Position numbers and translations under genes: made by a program. 36,848 bases of DNA from assembly GCF_900659615.1 (NCBI RefSeq), contig NZ_CAACUY010000076.1, forward strand, positions 1 through 36,848, read 5' to 3'. Under the pieces are notes generated by a model. It saw only the letters and a list, made by a program, of their open reading frames with translations. It had not been told where the DNA came from and did not search any database. Below, piece by piece: positions 23,796 through 30,759 of the stretch (position 1 is the first letter of the stretch; every line of letters begins with the position of its first letter). Source of the stretch: Actinomadura fibrosa. Its GTDB lineage: Bacteria; Actinomycetota; Actinomycetes; Streptosporangiales; Streptosporangiaceae.

Positions 23796-24674
23796 ATGAG
23801 CGAGCGCGTGGCGGTTGGGCTGGTCGGAGCGGGTCCGTGGGCGGGCATGGTGCACGCGCCCGCGCTGGCGGCGGGGCCGTCCACGCGGTTCGCCGGGGTG
23901 TGGGCGCGGCGCCCGGAGGCGTCCGCCGAGCTGGCGGGCCGGCACGGCGCGCCGTCGTTCGCGCGGATCGAGGAGCTGTTCGACGCCTGCGAGGCCGTCG
24001 CGTTCTCGGTGCCGCCGGACGTCCAGGCCGACCTGGCCGCCCGGGCCGCCCGCGCGGGCAAGGCCGTGCTGCTGGAGAAGCCCCTCGCGATGGACCTGGA
24101 CGGGGCGCGGCGGCTGGCGGGCGCGATCGCGGAGGCGGGCGTGGCCTCGCAGATGGTCTTCACCCTGCGCTACACGGAGGCCGCCCGCGCGTTCCTGGCG
24201 CGGGCGCGCGAGCTGGAGCCGTTCGGCGGCTACGGCTCGTTCGTGTCGTCCGTGCTGAGCGGCGGCCCGTTCGCCACCCCGTGGCGCCTGGAGCGGGGCG
24301 CGCTGCTCGACCTCGGCCCGCACATCGTCGACCTGCTGGACGCCTCGTTCGGCCGCGTGACCGGGGTGCGGGCGCAGGGCGACCCGCTCGGCTGGGTGGG
24401 GCTCACGCTGGAGCACGAGGGCGGCGCGATCAGCCAGGCGTCGGTGTCGATGGCGGGCGCCGGCGAGCTGCCGCCCGCCCGCGTCGAGGTGTACGGGCGG
24501 CGGGGGCACGCGCTGCTCGACTGGTCGGAGGTCGGCGACGACGCGTTCGCGACGATGATCGAGGAGTTCGCCGGGACGGTCCGCGGCGGGGGCGGCCATC
24601 CGCTGGACGCCGCGCACGGCCTGCGGATCCAGGAGGTGCTCGCCGCGGCGGAGGCGCAGCTCGCCGAGGATTGA
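23796..24674 (+). CDS. Gfo/Idh/MocA-family oxidoreductase
   Basis: A 292-residue NAD(P)-dependent oxidoreductase. The Rossmann loop GLVGAGPWAGMVH at 8-20 is followed by the family motif EKP at 94-96 (Lys95 is the usual catalytic lysine) and the DxGxHxxD segment, here DLGPHIVD at 172-179 with His176 and Asp179. The C-terminal beta-sheet domain closes with GHPLDAAHGLRIQEVLAAAE. At 292 residues it is shorter than most relatives (330-390). Substrates in this family are commonly sugars, inositols or other polyols; none is indicated here. It begins shortly after a terminator and its stop lies beside the rhodanese promoter region. Confidence 0.88.
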   Translation: MSERVAVGLVGAGPWAGMVHAPALAAGPSTRFAGVWARRPEASAELAGRHGAPSFARIEELFDACEAVAFSVPPDVQADLAARAARAGKAVLLEKPLAMDLDGARRLAGAIAEAGVASQMVFTLRYTEAARAFLARARELEPFGGYGSFVSSVLSGGPFATPWRLERGALLDLGPHIVDLLDASFGRVTGVRAQGDPLGWVGLTLEHEGGAISQASVSMAGAGELPPARVEVYGRRGHALLDWSEVGDDAFATMIEEFAGTVRGGGGHPLDAAHGLRIQEVLAAAEAQLAED

Positions 24675-24701
24675 CAACAATCCAGATTGACTTGGTAGGA
24701 A
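24671..24701 (+). promoter_or_regulatory. AT-rich promoter-like region of the rhodanese-FMN reductase pair
   Basis: TTGACA at 24671-24676 (overlapping the stop of the preceding gene) and TTGACT at 24687-24692 sit 16 bases apart in an AT-rich island that stands out from the surroundings; GTAGGAAAT follows. The spacing to a -10 box is not ideal, so this could be a promoter with a regulator half-site repeat. Confidence 0.35.
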
Positions 24702-24711
24702 ATTCGGTGCC

Positions 24712-25125
24712 ATGCTGGGGCGCATGCCTCGCACCATCGACGAGATCCTCGCCGCCGCCCGCGCCCGGCTGGAGCGCCTCGACCCCGTCCGCGCCCACGC
24801 CGAGTGGCTCGACGGCGCCGTGCTGGTCGACATCCGGCCCGCCGCGCAGCGCGCGTTCGAGGGGGAGGTCCCCGGCGCGCTCATCGTCGAGCGCAACGTC
24901 CTGGAGTGGCGCTTCGACCCCGCGTCCGACGCCCGGCTGCCGCAGGCCACCGGGCACGACGTGCGCGTGATCGTCCTCTGCTCGGAGGGCTACACCTCCA
25001 GCCTCGCCGCCGCGTCGCTGCACGACCTCGGCCTGACCCGGGCCACGGACGTGGTCGGCGGCTTCAGGGCGTGGGAGGCGGCCGGGCTGCCCTCGCTCGG
25101 CGGCGTCGCGGGGAGCCGGCGGTGA
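24712..25125 (+). CDS. Rhodanese-like sulfurtransferase
   Basis: A 137-residue single rhodanese domain. AVLVDIRPAAQRAFEGEVPGALIVERNVLEWR (35-66, partly conserved) is the N-terminal half, and the active-site loop is VIVLCSEGYTSS at 87-98 with Cys90 as the persulphide-forming residue. LGLTRATDVVGGFRAWEAAGLP closes the domain. Members move sulphane sulphur from thiosulphate or persulphides. Starts at 24712 and 24724 are both possible. The stop shares bases with the GTG of the FMN reductase (GTGA), so the two act together, probably in sulphur assimilation or sulphonate use. That role is inference. Confidence 0.88.
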   Translation: MLGRMPRTIDEILAAARARLERLDPVRAHAEWLDGAVLVDIRPAAQRAFEGEVPGALIVERNVLEWRFDPASDARLPQATGHDVRVIVLCSEGYTSSLAAASLHDLGLTRATDVVGGFRAWEAAGLPSLGGVAGSRR

Positions 25126-25643
25126 GCGTCGTCGCGGTCGTCGGGAACCCGCGCCCGCAGTCCCGCACGCACAAGGCCGCGCTCCAGGCGGCCGAGACCG
25201 TCGCCGAGCGCCTCGGGCAGGGCGCGCCCCGGCTCGTCGATCTCGCGGTGCTGGCGCCGGACCTGCTCGCCGCCGCGCCGCCGCCGGCCGTCCAGGAGGC
25301 GCTGGACGCGGTCGCGGGCGCCGACGTCCTGGTCGTGGCGAGCCCGACCTACAAGGCCACCTACACCGGCCTGCTCAAGGTGTTCCTCGACCGGCTCAAG
25401 GGCGGGGCCCTCGCGTCCGCGGTGGCGCTGCCGCTGCTGGTGATGGGCGACGCCAAGCACTCGCTGGCCGTGGAGGTGCACCTGCGCCCGCTCCTCGTGG
25501 AGCTGGGCGCGGCCGTCCCCACGCCCGGCCTGGCGCTGCTGGAGTCGCAGCTTCCCGAGCTCGACCAGGTCCTCGGCCCCTGGGCCGACCGGGTCGTGCC
25601 TCAGATCGCCGCGGCGCTGGACGAGACGGCCGCCTCCTCCTAA
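25122..25643 (+). CDS. NADPH-dependent FMN reductase (SsuE/MsuE-like)
   Basis: A 173-residue flavodoxin-like reductase. VVGNPRPQSRTHKAALQAAE at 6-25 is the flavin-phosphate loop, and ADVLVVASPTYKATYTGLLKVFLDRL (about 66-91) is the second FMN-contacting block with the typical SPTYxxxxxGxLKxxLD motif. Such enzymes supply reduced FMN to two-component monooxygenases such as those for sulphonates. The GTG start overlaps the rhodanese stop. No flavin-dependent monooxygenase is adjacent, so its oxygenase partner must lie elsewhere. Confidence 0.9.
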   Translation: MSVVAVVGNPRPQSRTHKAALQAAETVAERLGQGAPRLVDLAVLAPDLLAAAPPPAVQEALDAVAGADVLVVASPTYKATYTGLLKVFLDRLKGGALASAVALPLLVMGDAKHSLAVEVHLRPLLVELGAAVPTPGLALLESQLPELDQVLGPWADRVVPQIAAALDETAASS

Positions 25644-25657
25644 CGCGCCTCACACGA

Positions 25658-25696
25658 AAGGGCCCGCCGGACCGTTGATAGGTCCGGCGGGCCCTT
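25658..25696. terminator. Bidirectional terminator between FMN reductase and sigma factor
   Basis: A perfect 16-base-pair stem (25658-25673 with 25681-25696) with a seven-base GTTGATA loop. It begins with AA and ends in TT, so it can serve both convergent genes. Confidence 0.88.
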
Positions 25697-25743
25697 CGGC
25701 TCGCACCAGATGGGGCGGACGACTCGGAACGAGTCCCAGACGC

Positions 25744-27144
25744 CTAGACCGCGAAGTCCAGGAGCGGCCGGGCGTTGCTCGGGTGCCGCAGCTTGGACAG
25801 CGACTCCTTCTCCAGCTGGCGGATCCGCTCGCGGGTCAGGCCGAGAGCCTTGCCGATCTCGTCCAGCGTGCGGGGCGTCCCGTCGTACAGCCCGAACCGC
25901 ATCGCCATGATCTTCGCCTCGCGGGGCGACAGGATGTCCAGCGTGCGGCGCAGCTGGTCGGCCATCAGCTGGCGGTCGACCAGCTCGGCGGCCTCCGGGC
26001 TGTCGGTGTCCTCGATGAGGTCGCCGATGCGGGTCTCGCCGTCCTCGCCGATCGTGGAGTCCAGGCTGATCGGCTGGCGGCTGGTGCGCAGCAGCTCGCG
26101 GATCTGCTCGGGGCTCTTGTCGAGCTCGACGGCGAGCTCCTCCGGGGTGGGCTCGCGGCCCAGCCGCTGGTGCATGTCCCGCTCGACGCGGCTGAGCTTG
26201 CTCAGCATCTCCAGGACGTGGACGGGCAGCCGGATCGTGCGGGCCGAGTCGGCGAAGCCGCGCTGGATGGCCTGGCGGATCCACCACATCGCGTAGGTGG
26301 AGAACTTGTAGCCCTTGGAGTAGTCGAACTTCTCCACGGCGCGGATCAGGCCGAGGTTGCCCTCCTGGACGACGTCCAGCAGGGACAGGCCGCGGTCGGA
26401 GTACTTCTTGGCGACCGACACCACGAGGCGGAGGTTGGCCTCCAGCATGTGGGCCTTGGCGCGGCGCCCGTCGGCGGCGACCCACTCCAGGTCGGCGCGC
26501 AGGCGGGGGCTCAGCTCCTCGGTCTCCAGCTTGTGCTCGGCGTAGAGGCCCGCCTCGATGCGCTTGGCGAGGTCGACCTCCTGCTCGGCGGTGAGGAGCT
26601 GGCGGCGGCCGATCGCCTTGAGGTAGGTGTGGACGGAGTCGCCCATGGTGGTGGACTGGTCGTCCAGGTCGGCCGGGGAGTCGGCGGCCTCGACCTCGGT
26701 GACCTCGAACGCCTCCTCGTCGGCCGGGGCGTCGGCGGGGGAGTCGGCTGGAGAGCTGCCGTCCGTGCTTTCGGGCGTGCCCTTGCCGGCGGACCGGGCC
26801 GTGCTCTTGGCGGTGCCCTTGGCCGTGGTCTTCTTGGCGGTCCGCTTCTTCGCGGTGGTCCCGGCGGCGGTGGGGGTCGCCTCGCCGCCCGCGTGCTCGG
26901 CGGCGGCGTTCGCGGCCGCGCCGGTCCGGCGCCGGGCGTCGCCCTCGCCGGCCAGGCTGATGCCGGCCTCGGAGAGCTCGCGGAGGATGGAGCGGCCCTG
27001 GGCCGGGCTGATCCCGGCGGCCTCGAAGGCTCCCCTCACCTCGTCGAGCGAGAGGCGCCCTTGGGTGCGGCCGCGCTGGAGAAGCTCGTCGAGTGCGGGG
27101 CTCGTCGGCTCCCTGAGCGGGGTCTCTGCGGCGGTTCGCGGCAT
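25744..27144 (-). CDS. rpoD: Principal-type RNA polymerase sigma-70 factor (RpoD/HrdB family)
   Basis: A 466-residue sigma factor. Region 1.1 lies at about 15-65, followed by a Lys/Ala/Thr-rich linker (98-120) and an acidic linker (130-165), typical of actinobacterial HrdB/SigA proteins. Region 1.2 starts at DSVHTYLKAIGR (169-180). Region 2 contains GNLGLIRAVEKFDY (262-275) and the -10-recognising YAMWWIRQAIQR (284-295). Region 4.2 is TLDEIGKALGLTRERIRQLEKESL (427-450, partly quoted), for the -35 element. The C-terminus LLDFAV differs from the LRDYLD ending common in HrdB/SigA, so it may be a close paralogue. GAAGGGAGGGGG before ATG 27144 fixes the start over an upstream in-frame one. A SigR-type promoter may drive it. 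Confidence 0.92.
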   Translation of the reverse strand: MPRTAAETPLREPTSPALDELLQRGRTQGRLSLDEVRGAFEAAGISPAQGRSILRELSEAGISLAGEGDARRRTGAAANAAAEHAGGEATPTAAGTTAKKRTAKKTTAKGTAKSTARSAGKGTPESTDGSSPADSPADAPADEEAFEVTEVEAADSPADLDDQSTTMGDSVHTYLKAIGRRQLLTAEQEVDLAKRIEAGLYAEHKLETEELSPRLRADLEWVAADGRRAKAHMLEANLRLVVSVAKKYSDRGLSLLDVVQEGNLGLIRAVEKFDYSKGYKFSTYAMWWIRQAIQRGFADSARTIRLPVHVLEMLSKLSRVERDMHQRLGREPTPEELAVELDKSPEQIRELLRTSRQPISLDSTIGEDGETRIGDLIEDTDSPEAAELVDRQLMADQLRRTLDILSPREAKIMAMRFGLYDGTPRTLDEIGKALGLTRERIRQLEKESLSKLRHPSNARPLLDFAV

Positions 27145-27217
27145 GGGGGCGCCCCCTCCCTTCAGGTGGTGTGGATGCGGCGCGGAGTTTCGTCCTCTGG
27201 TGGCGCGCACTTACGGG

Positions 27218-27245
27218 AACGTCGTGAGACGGGTCCGTTGTTCCC
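27218..27245 (-). promoter_or_regulatory. Possible SigR-type promoter of the sigma factor gene
   Basis: On the minus strand GGGAAC (27245-27240) is followed after 19 bases by GTT (27220-27218), close to the GGAAT-N18/19-GTT pattern of the thiol-stress sigma factor SigR. In Streptomyces, hrdB has a SigR-dependent promoter, so the resemblance is meaningful. It would leave a leader of about 60-65 bases. Confidence 0.4.
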
Positions 27246-27394
27246 GATGCCCCAGATCAGCCGTCCCTCCGGCGGACCGCGGAGGAACGGTCCAGGCGGG
27301 CATGGTGCCCAGGGAAGGTGATTTCACACCGTTTATCTGGTTCAGTACCGACCTCGCTGCGTAAAGGTCCTGAGCCAGGGGGACGTGACGCAAT

Positions 27395-28402
27395 TCACGC
27401 CTGCCCGGGCCCTCGCGGACGCAGGGTCCGACCATAGCGGGCGATCACGCGTTCGCGCAGCTCAGGGTCGTCCCGCGGCACCGGTTCGAGGAAGACCTCG
27501 TCGATCTCCTCGTGCGCCTCCCGCAATTCGCGCGACATGCGGACGCAGGCGCGCTCGACGTCCCCGGCGGTGAGCGTGTCGCGGAAGTCGAGGCGGGCGC
27601 AGACCAGAATCCGGTCGGCGCCGAACGTGAGGGTGAGGATGTCGACGAGCTGCTCGATCTCGTCGGCCGCGCCCAGCCGCTCGCGGACGTCGGCGACGAT
27701 GCGGGGGTCGGCCTGCGCGCCGGTCAGCAGGTTCAGGTTGATGCGGCCGAGGATCAGCGCGACGGCGGTCAGCAGCACGCCGATCAGGACGGAGCCGACG
27801 CCGTCCCAGGCGGCGGAGCCGGTGAGCTGGTGCAGGCCGAGCCCGGCGAACGCCAGCAGGAGGCCGATGAGGGCGGCGGAGTCCTCCAGCAGGACGCTGA
27901 TGGCGGTGGGCTCGTCGGTGCGGCGGATGTAGGTGAGCAGCGGCAGGTTCTCGGCGCGGGCGGCGTCGCGGACCTGGCGGACGGCCTGCCGCCAGGAGAT
28001 CCCCTCCAGGACGAAGGAGACGGCGAGGACGGCGTAGCCGACGAGCGGGCCGGCCTCGGCGCCGTGGTGGCCGAGGAGGGTCTCGATGCCCTGGTAGAAG
28101 GCGAACAGGGCGCCCATGCCGAAGATGGCGACGGCGACGAGGAGCGTCCAGATGTAGCGCTCCATGCCGTGCCCGAGGGGGTGCCGGCGGTCGGCGGGCC
28201 GGCCGCTGCGGCGCAGCCCGACCAGCAGCAGCACCTCGTTGAAGGTGTCGGCGACCGAGTGCGCGGCCTCGGCGGCCAGCGACGCCGAGCCGGTGATCAC
28301 CGCCGCGATGATCTTGGCGATGGCGATGCCGAGGTTGGCGGCGAACGCGAGCACGACCGTGAGGGCGCTCTCGTTCGCGTGTCCGTTCCCTTCTGCGGCC
28401 AT
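27395..28402 (-). CDS. Cation diffusion facilitator (CDF) metal transporter
   Basis: A 335-residue CDF-family exporter. TM1-TM2 carry AKIIAAVITGSASLAAEAAHSVADTFNE, with the metal-site HxxxD (His49-Asp53 approximately, in EAAHSVADTFNE). RRHPLGHGMERYIWTLLVA is the conserved loop before TM3. TM5 contains the second site, VLLEDSAALIGLLLAF, with Glu-Asp where the family usually has HxxxD, which may shift metal preference away from zinc. The C-terminal cytosolic domain ends with HEEIDEVFLEPVP. ATG 28402 is chosen over 28435 because it follows a GGGAAAG stretch and removes a non-conserved N-terminus. Confidence 0.9.
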   Translation of the reverse strand: MAAEGNGHANESALTVVLAFAANLGIAIAKIIAAVITGSASLAAEAAHSVADTFNEVLLLVGLRRSGRPADRRHPLGHGMERYIWTLLVAVAIFGMGALFAFYQGIETLLGHHGAEAGPLVGYAVLAVSFVLEGISWRQAVRQVRDAARAENLPLLTYIRRTDEPTAISVLLEDSAALIGLLLAFAGLGLHQLTGSAAWDGVGSVLIGVLLTAVALILGRINLNLLTGAQADPRIVADVRERLGAADEIEQLVDILTLTFGADRILVCARLDFRDTLTAGDVERACVRMSRELREAHEEIDEVFLEPVPRDDPELRERVIARYGRTLRPRGPGQA

Positions 28403-28450
28403 GATCGTCGTCTTTCCCGGTCGCGGGCCCGCCATGCGCGGACGGTGCGG

Positions 28451-29695
28451 TCAGGGGGCGCGGTGGGCCTCGGCGGACGCGTCGCGGCCGGGGGCGGGGG
28501 CGTCGCCGGTTGGGCTGCCGGCGGCGCGGAGGCGGGCCCGGTCCGGCTTTCCGGACGGGAGGAGCGGGATCGCCTCGACCAGTTCCAGTTCGTGGGGGGC
28601 CGCGTAGGCGGGCATGGTCTCGCGGACGAACGCGCGGAGTTCGGGCAGGCGCGGGGCTTCGGTGGAGCCGGGGGCGGGGACGACGACGGCGGTGACGCGT
28701 TCGCCCCATTCGGGGTCGGGGCGGCCGACCACGACGACGTCACGGATGCGGGGGTGGCGGGCCAGGGCCGCGGCGACCTCGCCCGCGACGACCTTCTCGC
28801 CGCCGGTGTTGATGACGTCGTCGATCCGGCCGCGGACGCGCAGCCGTCCGCCGTCGAGGGCGCCGAGGTCCTGGGTGAGGAACCAGTCGCCGTCGCGGGT
28901 CGCGGCGGTGAGGTCGGGCCGGAGCCGGTAGCCGGTGAAGAGGGAGCCGCCGGCGAGGCGGATCCGTCCGTCGGGGTCGAGGGCGGCGCGCATGCCGTCC
29001 AGCGGGACACCGTCGTAGACGCAGCCGCCGCTGGTTTCGCTCATGCCGTAGGTGGTGTGGACGCGGGCGCCGCGGGCGCGGGCCTCGGCGAGGAGGCCGG
29101 GCGGGGCGGGGGCGCCGCCGAGGATGACGGCGCCGATGCGGGACAGGTCGGTGCCCGTGTCGAGGAGGCGGCGGAGCTGGGTGGGGACGAGGGCGATGTG
29201 CAGGCCGGGGGAGGCGGTGAGGGCGGCGTCGACGGCGGTGGTGTCGAAGCGGGGGTGGATGATCGGGTCGGTGCCCGCGACGAGGGAGCGGACGAGGACC
29301 TGGATGCCGGAGATGTGGCTGGTGGGGACGCAGCACAGCCATCGGTCGGCGGGGGCGGCGCCGATGCGGGCGAGGGTGCCGGCGGCGGAGTGCCGCAGGG
29401 CCGCGCTGGACAGTTCGACGAACTTGGGGGTGCCGGTGGAGCCGGAGGTGGCGATCAGTACGGCGGTGTCGTCGGCCACGGGGACGGGTTCGGGCGTCCG
29501 GGACGGGTGGCGGGTGCCGTCGGCGGTCTCGACGGCGTGCGGGGCGAGGGCGGCGAGGAGGTCGCGGAGGGCGGGTTCGGGCAGGTCGGGGGAGAGGGGG
29601 CAGATGGCGGGGCCGCTGCCGTCGAGGGCGGCCGCGAGGGCGTCCCGGAGGCGGGGGCCGGGCGGGAGCACGACGGCGTGCAGGCGGCGTTCCAT
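28451..29695 (-). CDS. menE: o-Succinylbenzoate-CoA ligase (MenE)
   Basis: A 414-residue adenylate-forming ligase of the menaquinone route that converts o-succinylbenzoate to its CoA ester. The ATP loop LIATSGSTGTPKFVELS is at 80-96, VPTSHISGIQVLVRSL follows, the adenine-binding TTYGMSETSGGCVYDGVPLDG is in the middle, and RGRIDDVINTGGEKV is the hinge. The C-terminal LLPSGKPDRARLR carries the catalytic lysine. It is somewhat shorter than general acyl-CoA ligases, as MenE usually is. It diverges from menB, the next step but one in the pathway. ATG 29695 is chosen because the in-frame TTG at 29734 forms part of the -35 box. It is followed by the CDF gene after about 50 bases. Confidence 0.88.
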   Translation of the reverse strand: MERRLHAVVLPPGPRLRDALAAALDGSGPAICPLSPDLPEPALRDLLAALAPHAVETADGTRHPSRTPEPVPVADDTAVLIATSGSTGTPKFVELSSAALRHSAAGTLARIGAAPADRWLCCVPTSHISGIQVLVRSLVAGTDPIIHPRFDTTAVDAALTASPGLHIALVPTQLRRLLDTGTDLSRIGAVILGGAPAPPGLLAEARARGARVHTTYGMSETSGGCVYDGVPLDGMRAALDPDGRIRLAGGSLFTGYRLRPDLTAATRDGDWFLTQDLGALDGGRLRVRGRIDDVINTGGEKVVAGEVAAALARHPRIRDVVVVGRPDPEWGERVTAVVVPAPGSTEAPRLPELRAFVRETMPAYAAPHELELVEAIPLLPSGKPDRARLRAAGSPTGDAPAPGRDASAEAHRAP

Positions 29696-29704
29696 GATCT
29701 CATC

Positions 29705-29734
29705 AGGGTAGACGACCCCGCTGAACGCGTTCAA
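29705..29734 (-). promoter_or_regulatory. menE promoter (near-leaderless)
   Basis: On the minus strand TTGAAC (29734-29729), an 18-base spacer and TACCCT (29710-29705) form a good -35/-10 pair. Transcription would start about three bases before the menE ATG at 29695. Confidence 0.6.
29722..29733. promoter_or_regulatory. Perfect 12-base palindrome over the menE -35 box
   Basis: TGAACGCGTTCA is a perfect inverted repeat that overlaps the menE -35 element and lies in the divergent menE-menB gap, so it may be a regulator site. The regulator is unknown. Confidence 0.45.
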
Positions 29735-29808
29735 ACGGCGGGGCGGTTGAATGGGGCACGGTCCGCCGCGACGCCCGGCGGAGGCGGCCGCCGACAGGAG
29801 AGGAAGAC

Positions 29809-30708
29809 ATGGTCTCGGAGCTGTTCGACGCGGACGCGTGGAAAGAGGTCGAGGGGTTCGGTTTCACCGACATCACCTATCACCGTGCCGTGGACCACGG
29901 GACGGTGCGGGTGGCGTTCAACCGCCCGGAGGTGCGCAACGCGTTCCGTCCTCACACGGTGGACGAGCTGTATCGGGCGCTGGACCACGCGCGGCTGTCG
30001 AGTGACATCGGGTGCGTGCTGCTGACGGGGAACGGGCCGTCGCCGAGGGACGGGGGCTGGGCGTTCTGCTCCGGCGGCGACCAGCGGATCCGGGGCAAGG
30101 ACGGGTACCGGTACGCCGAGGGGGAGACGTCGGAGACGATCGATCCGGCCCGTGCGGGGCGGCTGCACATCCTGGAGGTGCAGCGGCTGCTCCGGTTCAT
30201 GGGCAAGGTGGTGATCTGCGTGGTGCCGGGGTGGGCCGCCGGTGGCGGGCACAGCCTGCACGTGGTGTGCGACCTGACGCTCGCGAGCCGCGAGCACGCG
30301 CGGTTCAAGCAGACCGACGCGGACGTGGCGAGCTTCGACGGCGGTTTCGGGTCGGCGTACCTGGCGCGGCAGGTGGGGCAGAAGTTCGCGCGGGAGATCT
30401 TCTTCCTGGGCGACACCTACGATGCCGAGGCGGCGCACCGGATGGGCATGGTGAACGCGGTGGTGCCGCACGCGGAGCTGGAGGCGACGGCGCTGGAGTG
30501 GGCGCGGAAGGTCAACGGGAAGAGCCCGACGGCGCAGCGGATGCTGAAGTACGCGTTCAACCTGGTGGACGACGGTCTGGTCGGGCAGCAGGTGTTCGCG
30601 GGGGAGGCGACGCGGCTGGCCTACGGCACCGAGGAGGCCGCCGAGGGCCGTGACTCGTTCCTGGAGAAGCGCGACCCCGACTGGTCGGGCTATCCGTGGT
30701 ACTCCTGA
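29809..30708 (+). CDS. menB: 1,4-Dihydroxy-2-naphthoyl-CoA synthase (MenB)
   Basis: A 299-residue crotonase-fold enzyme that closes the second ring in menaquinone synthesis from o-succinylbenzoyl-CoA. Diagnostic features are VAFNRPEVRNAFRPHTVDEL (36-55), the oxyanion strand WAFCSGGDQRIRG, VVPGWAAGGGHSLHVVCDL, the active-site SFDGGFGSAYLAR with Asp and Gly conserved, and the MenB-specific C-terminus DPDWSGYPWYS. GGAGAGGAAGAC before ATG 29809 fixes the start. A bidirectional hairpin follows its stop. MenB here and MenE opposite show that the organism uses the o-succinylbenzoate route rather than only the futalosine one. Confidence 0.95.
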   Translation: MVSELFDADAWKEVEGFGFTDITYHRAVDHGTVRVAFNRPEVRNAFRPHTVDELYRALDHARLSSDIGCVLLTGNGPSPRDGGWAFCSGGDQRIRGKDGYRYAEGETSETIDPARAGRLHILEVQRLLRFMGKVVICVVPGWAAGGGHSLHVVCDLTLASREHARFKQTDADVASFDGGFGSAYLARQVGQKFAREIFFLGDTYDAEAAHRMGMVNAVVPHAELEATALEWARKVNGKSPTAQRMLKYAFNLVDDGLVGQQVFAGEATRLAYGTEEAAEGRDSFLEKRDPDWSGYPWYS

Positions 30709-30720
30709 CCGCCTGGTGAT

Positions 30721-30759
30721 CTGACCGCGCCCCCCGCGTCCGCCGGGGGGCGCGGTCAG
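30721..30759. terminator. Bidirectional terminator between menB and the LacI gene
   Basis: A perfect 16-base-pair GC stem (30721-30736 with 30744-30759) and a seven-base loop lie after menB. Its 3' arm contains the stop codon of the convergent LacI gene. Confidence 0.88.

Noticed and set aside
25675..27321. A 548-codon plus-strand open frame
   Set aside because: Antisense to the sigma factor gene, which has all conserved regions.
29696..29734. A TTG start for MenE 13 codons upstream
   Set aside because: The TTG lies in the TTGAAC -35 box and the extra residues are not conserved-looking; ATG 29695 fits the promoter.
27512..30025. An 837-codon plus-strand open frame across CDF and menE
   Set aside because: Antisense to two recognised genes and strongly low-complexity Gly/Ala/Asp.
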